Assembly (NCBI GenBank): GCA_017440445.1
Contig: JAFSHE010000373.1
Coordinates: 1 to 8,431 of the forward strand
DNA from: Oscillospiraceae bacterium
GTDB lineage: Bacteria > Bacillota_A > Clostridia > Oscillospirales > Ruminococcaceae
Length of the DNA stretch: 8,431 nt
Reading direction: 5' to 3'
The notes under the pieces were generated by a model, which saw only the letters and a program-made list of their open reading frames with translations, was not told where the DNA came from and did not search any database. How positions within the stretch are numbered: position 1 is the first letter of the stretch; every line of letters starts with the position of its first letter. Position numbers and translations under genes: made by a program. Of the stretch, positions 6,939-8,431 are shown one piece after another.

Positions 6939-6957
6939 TGCATAACCGTTTTATGCA
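6939..6957. repeat. Inverted repeat upstream of the thrS promoter
   Basis: TGCATAA, 5-nt centre CCGTT, TTATGCA: perfect 7-bp arms, ending 11 bp before the thrS -35 box. It is outside the predicted transcript of either neighbour, so a DNA-binding site is more likely than an RNA hairpin. No T-run follows that would make it a terminator. Confidence 0.45.
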
Positions 6958-6968
6958 TTATCTTCTGC

Positions 6969-6997
6969 TTGACTTTTATTTTAAATAGTAGTACAAT
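6969..6997 (+). promoter_or_regulatory. thrS promoter
   Basis: TTGACT (6969-6974), a 17-bp spacer and TACAAT (6992-6997). Transcription would start near 7004 and leave a leader of about 146 nt before thrS. Confidence 0.8.
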
Positions 6998-7003
6998 ATA
7001 GGA

Positions 7004-7149
7004 TAACCGCAAAAACAGCGGCGAGAACGGTACGGTTGCGGCATACCTGTATGTGTGCGGGCAGTACCCGACAGACCATCCCTGTTATGCGGAAATATTT
7101 TTTGAACGGCGGGGCATTTGTACAGCCCTGTTAGGAAAGGATGTTCACA
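7004..7149 (+). promoter_or_regulatory. Structured thrS leader of unknown class
   Basis: This leader is GC-richer than the DNA before it and holds several small stems: CCGC/GCGG (7007-7010, 7018-7021), CATA/TATG (7042-7045, 7050-7053), CGGG/CCCG (7058-7061, 7067-7070), ACAG/CTGT (7071-7074, 7082-7085) and GGGC/GCCC (7112-7115, 7125-7128). CCGCAA at 7007-7012 can instead pair with TTGCGG at 7036-7041, so two folds compete. CATCC (7077-7081) can pair with GGATG (7139-7143), which includes the end of the thrS ribosome binding site. CCCTGTTA occurs twice (7080-7087, 7126-7133). I see neither the conserved T-box sequence nor a terminator, so if it is regulatory it probably acts on translation. Confidence 0.4.
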
Positions 7150-8431
7150 ATGATAAAAGTAACACTGGCAAACGGCGAAGTAAAGGAATTCGACTCCGCC
7201 CTCATGGCGTTCGACGTGGCAAGAGAAACAGGCGACGCAAAAACAGCATGTCTTGCAGAGATCGACGGTAACGTATGCGACCTGCGCACGACCATCGACA
7301 AGGACTGCACAGTAAAGTTCCTCACATTCGAGGATGAGCAGGGCAAGCGCTGCTTCAACCACACAGCTTCCCATATTCTGGCGCAGGCTGTAAAGCGTCT
7401 GTATCCGAACACAAAGCTTGCTATCGGACCCGCAATTGACAACGGATTTTACTACGACTTCGATTTCGAGGAGCCTATCAGCGCAGACGCTCTCACCAAG
7501 ATCGAAGCTGAGATGAAAAAGATCGTCAAGGAAGCCATCAGACTTGAGCAGTTTACAATGGCTCCCGATGAGGCTATAAAGTATCTTGAAGAGCAGGGCG
7601 AGATATACAAGGTCGAGCTGTGCAAGGAACACGCAGACAAGGGCGAGCCTATCAGCTTCTTCAGACAGGGCGATTTCACAGACCTGTGTGCAGGACCTCA
7701 CATGATGAGCACATCGCCCATCAAGGCATACAAGCTTACATCTGCAACAGGCGCTTACTGGCGCGGCAGTGAGAAGAACAAGATGCTTACACGTATCTAC
7801 GGTACAGCATTCCCCAGCAAGGACGCTCTCAACGAGTACCTGACAGCTGTTGAAGAAGCCAAGAAGCGTGACCACAACAAGATCGGCCGTGAACTTGAAT
7901 ACTTCACTACAGTAGACACCATCGGTCAGGGTCTGCCTATCCTGCTGCCCAAGGGCGCAAAGGTAATACAGACTCTCCAGAGATGGGTAGAGGACGAGGA
8001 GTACAAGCGTGGCTACGTCCTTACAAAGACTCCCTACATGGCAAAGAGAGAGCTGTACAAAATAAGCGGTCACTGGGATCACTACCGTGACGGCATGTTC
8101 ATTCTCGGTGACGCAGATGACGAAACAAAGGAATGCTTTGCACTCCGTCCCATGACATGCCCCTTCCAGTATCAGGTATTCCTGAACAGACAGCGCAGCT
8201 ACCGTGACCTGCCTATGCGACTGGGCGAGACGTCCACACTGTTCAGAAACGAGGACAGCGGCGAGATGCATGGTCTTATCAGAGTAAGACAGTTCACTAT
8301 CTCCGAGGGACATCTGATACTCCGCCCCGAGCAGCTGGAAGAGGAATTCAAGGGCTGTCTGGAGCTTGCAAAGTACTGCCTTGAAACAGTAGGCATGCTG
8401 GAGGACTGCACATTCCGCTTCTCCCAGTGGG
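7150..8431 (+). CDS. thrS: Threonyl-tRNA synthetase, C-terminus cut off by window edge
   Basis: Class II aminoacyl-tRNA synthetase that charges tRNA-Thr with threonine in the cytoplasm. I read 427 codons without a stop; the family is usually about 640 aa, so catalytic motif 3 and the anticodon-binding domain are missing. Domains in order: TGS domain (about 1-60), the editing domain that removes mischarged serine with H71-x3-H75 and C180-x3-H184, then the catalytic core from about 240. In the core, motif 1 begins near LPKGAK (266-271), C337 and H388 match two zinc ligands of the E. coli enzyme (C334, H385), and R366 in FRNED matches motif 2 R363. Motif 2 continues as RVRQFTISEGH rather than the E. 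coli-type RVRGFTQDDAH. The start is ATG 7150 with AAAGGA at 7136-7141, 8 nt upstream. The gene is divergent from the MORN-L7/L12 gene. Confidence 0.97.
   Translation, partial: MIKVTLANGEVKEFDSALMAFDVARETGDAKTACLAEIDGNVCDLRTTIDKDCTVKFLTFEDEQGKRCFNHTASHILAQAVKRLYPNTKLAIGPAIDNGFYYDFDFEEPISADALTKIEAEMKKIVKEAIRLEQFTMAPDEAIKYLEEQGEIYKVELCKEHADKGEPISFFRQGDFTDLCAGPHMMSTSPIKAYKLTSATGAYWRGSEKNKMLTRIYGTAFPSKDALNEYLTAVEEAKKRDHNKIGRELEYFTTVDTIGQGLPILLPKGAKVIQTLQRWVEDEEYKRGYVLTKTPYMAKRELYKISGHWDHYRDGMFILGDADDETKECFALRPMTCPFQYQVFLNRQRSYRDLPMRLGETSTLFRNEDSGEMHGLIRVRQFTISEGHLILRPEQLEEEFKGCLELAKYCLETVGMLEDCTFRFSQW

Noticed and set aside
7004..7149. T-box riboswitch upstream of thrS
   Set aside because: The leader is too short, and I find neither the conserved T-box sequence nor a terminator/antiterminator pair.
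7053..7271. 72-codon plus-strand frame starting in the thrS leader, considered as a leader peptide
   Set aside because: No Shine-Dalgarno site, not threonine-rich in its first part, and it runs far into thrS in another frame.
6976..8313. 445-codon minus-strand frame across thrS
   Set aside because: It is the antisense shadow of thrS, whose sense frame has all family motifs; the shadow is cysteine-rich and covers the thrS promoter.

Overview
The window looks like chromosomal core sequence from an anaerobic Gram-positive Firmicute, most likely a Ruminococcus-like member of the Oscillospiraceae/Ruminococcaceae. This is inferred from strong AGGAGG-type ribosome binding sites, sigma-A-like promoters with 17-bp spacers, a fused SecD-SecF, a Firmicute RNase Y, and a clostridial flavour in ThrRS. 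No sequence search was possible, so the taxonomy is an inference. There is no sign of phage, insertion sequences, CRISPR, tRNA or rRNA.

Layout from left to right. (1) rny (RNase Y) lies on the minus strand and runs off the left edge. It has a long AT-rich upstream region with tandem promoter candidates and two GC-rich hairpins. (2) Diverging from it, a near-consensus promoter drives pyrE (orotate phosphoribosyltransferase), followed 70 bp later by an unnamed 241-aa protein whose C-terminal half resembles the flagellar cap protein FliD. This unit ends at a strong terminator. (3) A second terminator, facing the other way, closes a minus-strand secDF gene (783 aa). secDF starts at TTG and has a short leader holding a hairpin and a possible 16-codon upstream ORF. 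(4) Next, also on the minus strand with its own promoter and terminator, is a 242-aa protein made of about five MORN repeats fused to a C-terminal ribosomal protein L7/L12 domain. This is the most unusual gene here. (5) Diverging from it, thrS (threonyl-tRNA synthetase) starts behind a roughly 146-nt leader and runs off the right edge after 427 codons.

Most genes are housekeeping: RNA decay, pyrimidine synthesis, protein export and tRNA charging. Each of the five transcription units has its own recognisable promoter, and only pyrE and the FliD-like gene appear to be co-transcribed. The best leads for something undescribed are the MORN-L7/L12 fusion (with a palindrome over its -35 box, divergent from thrS), the FliD-like protein behind pyrE, and the structured leaders of thrS, rny and secDF.
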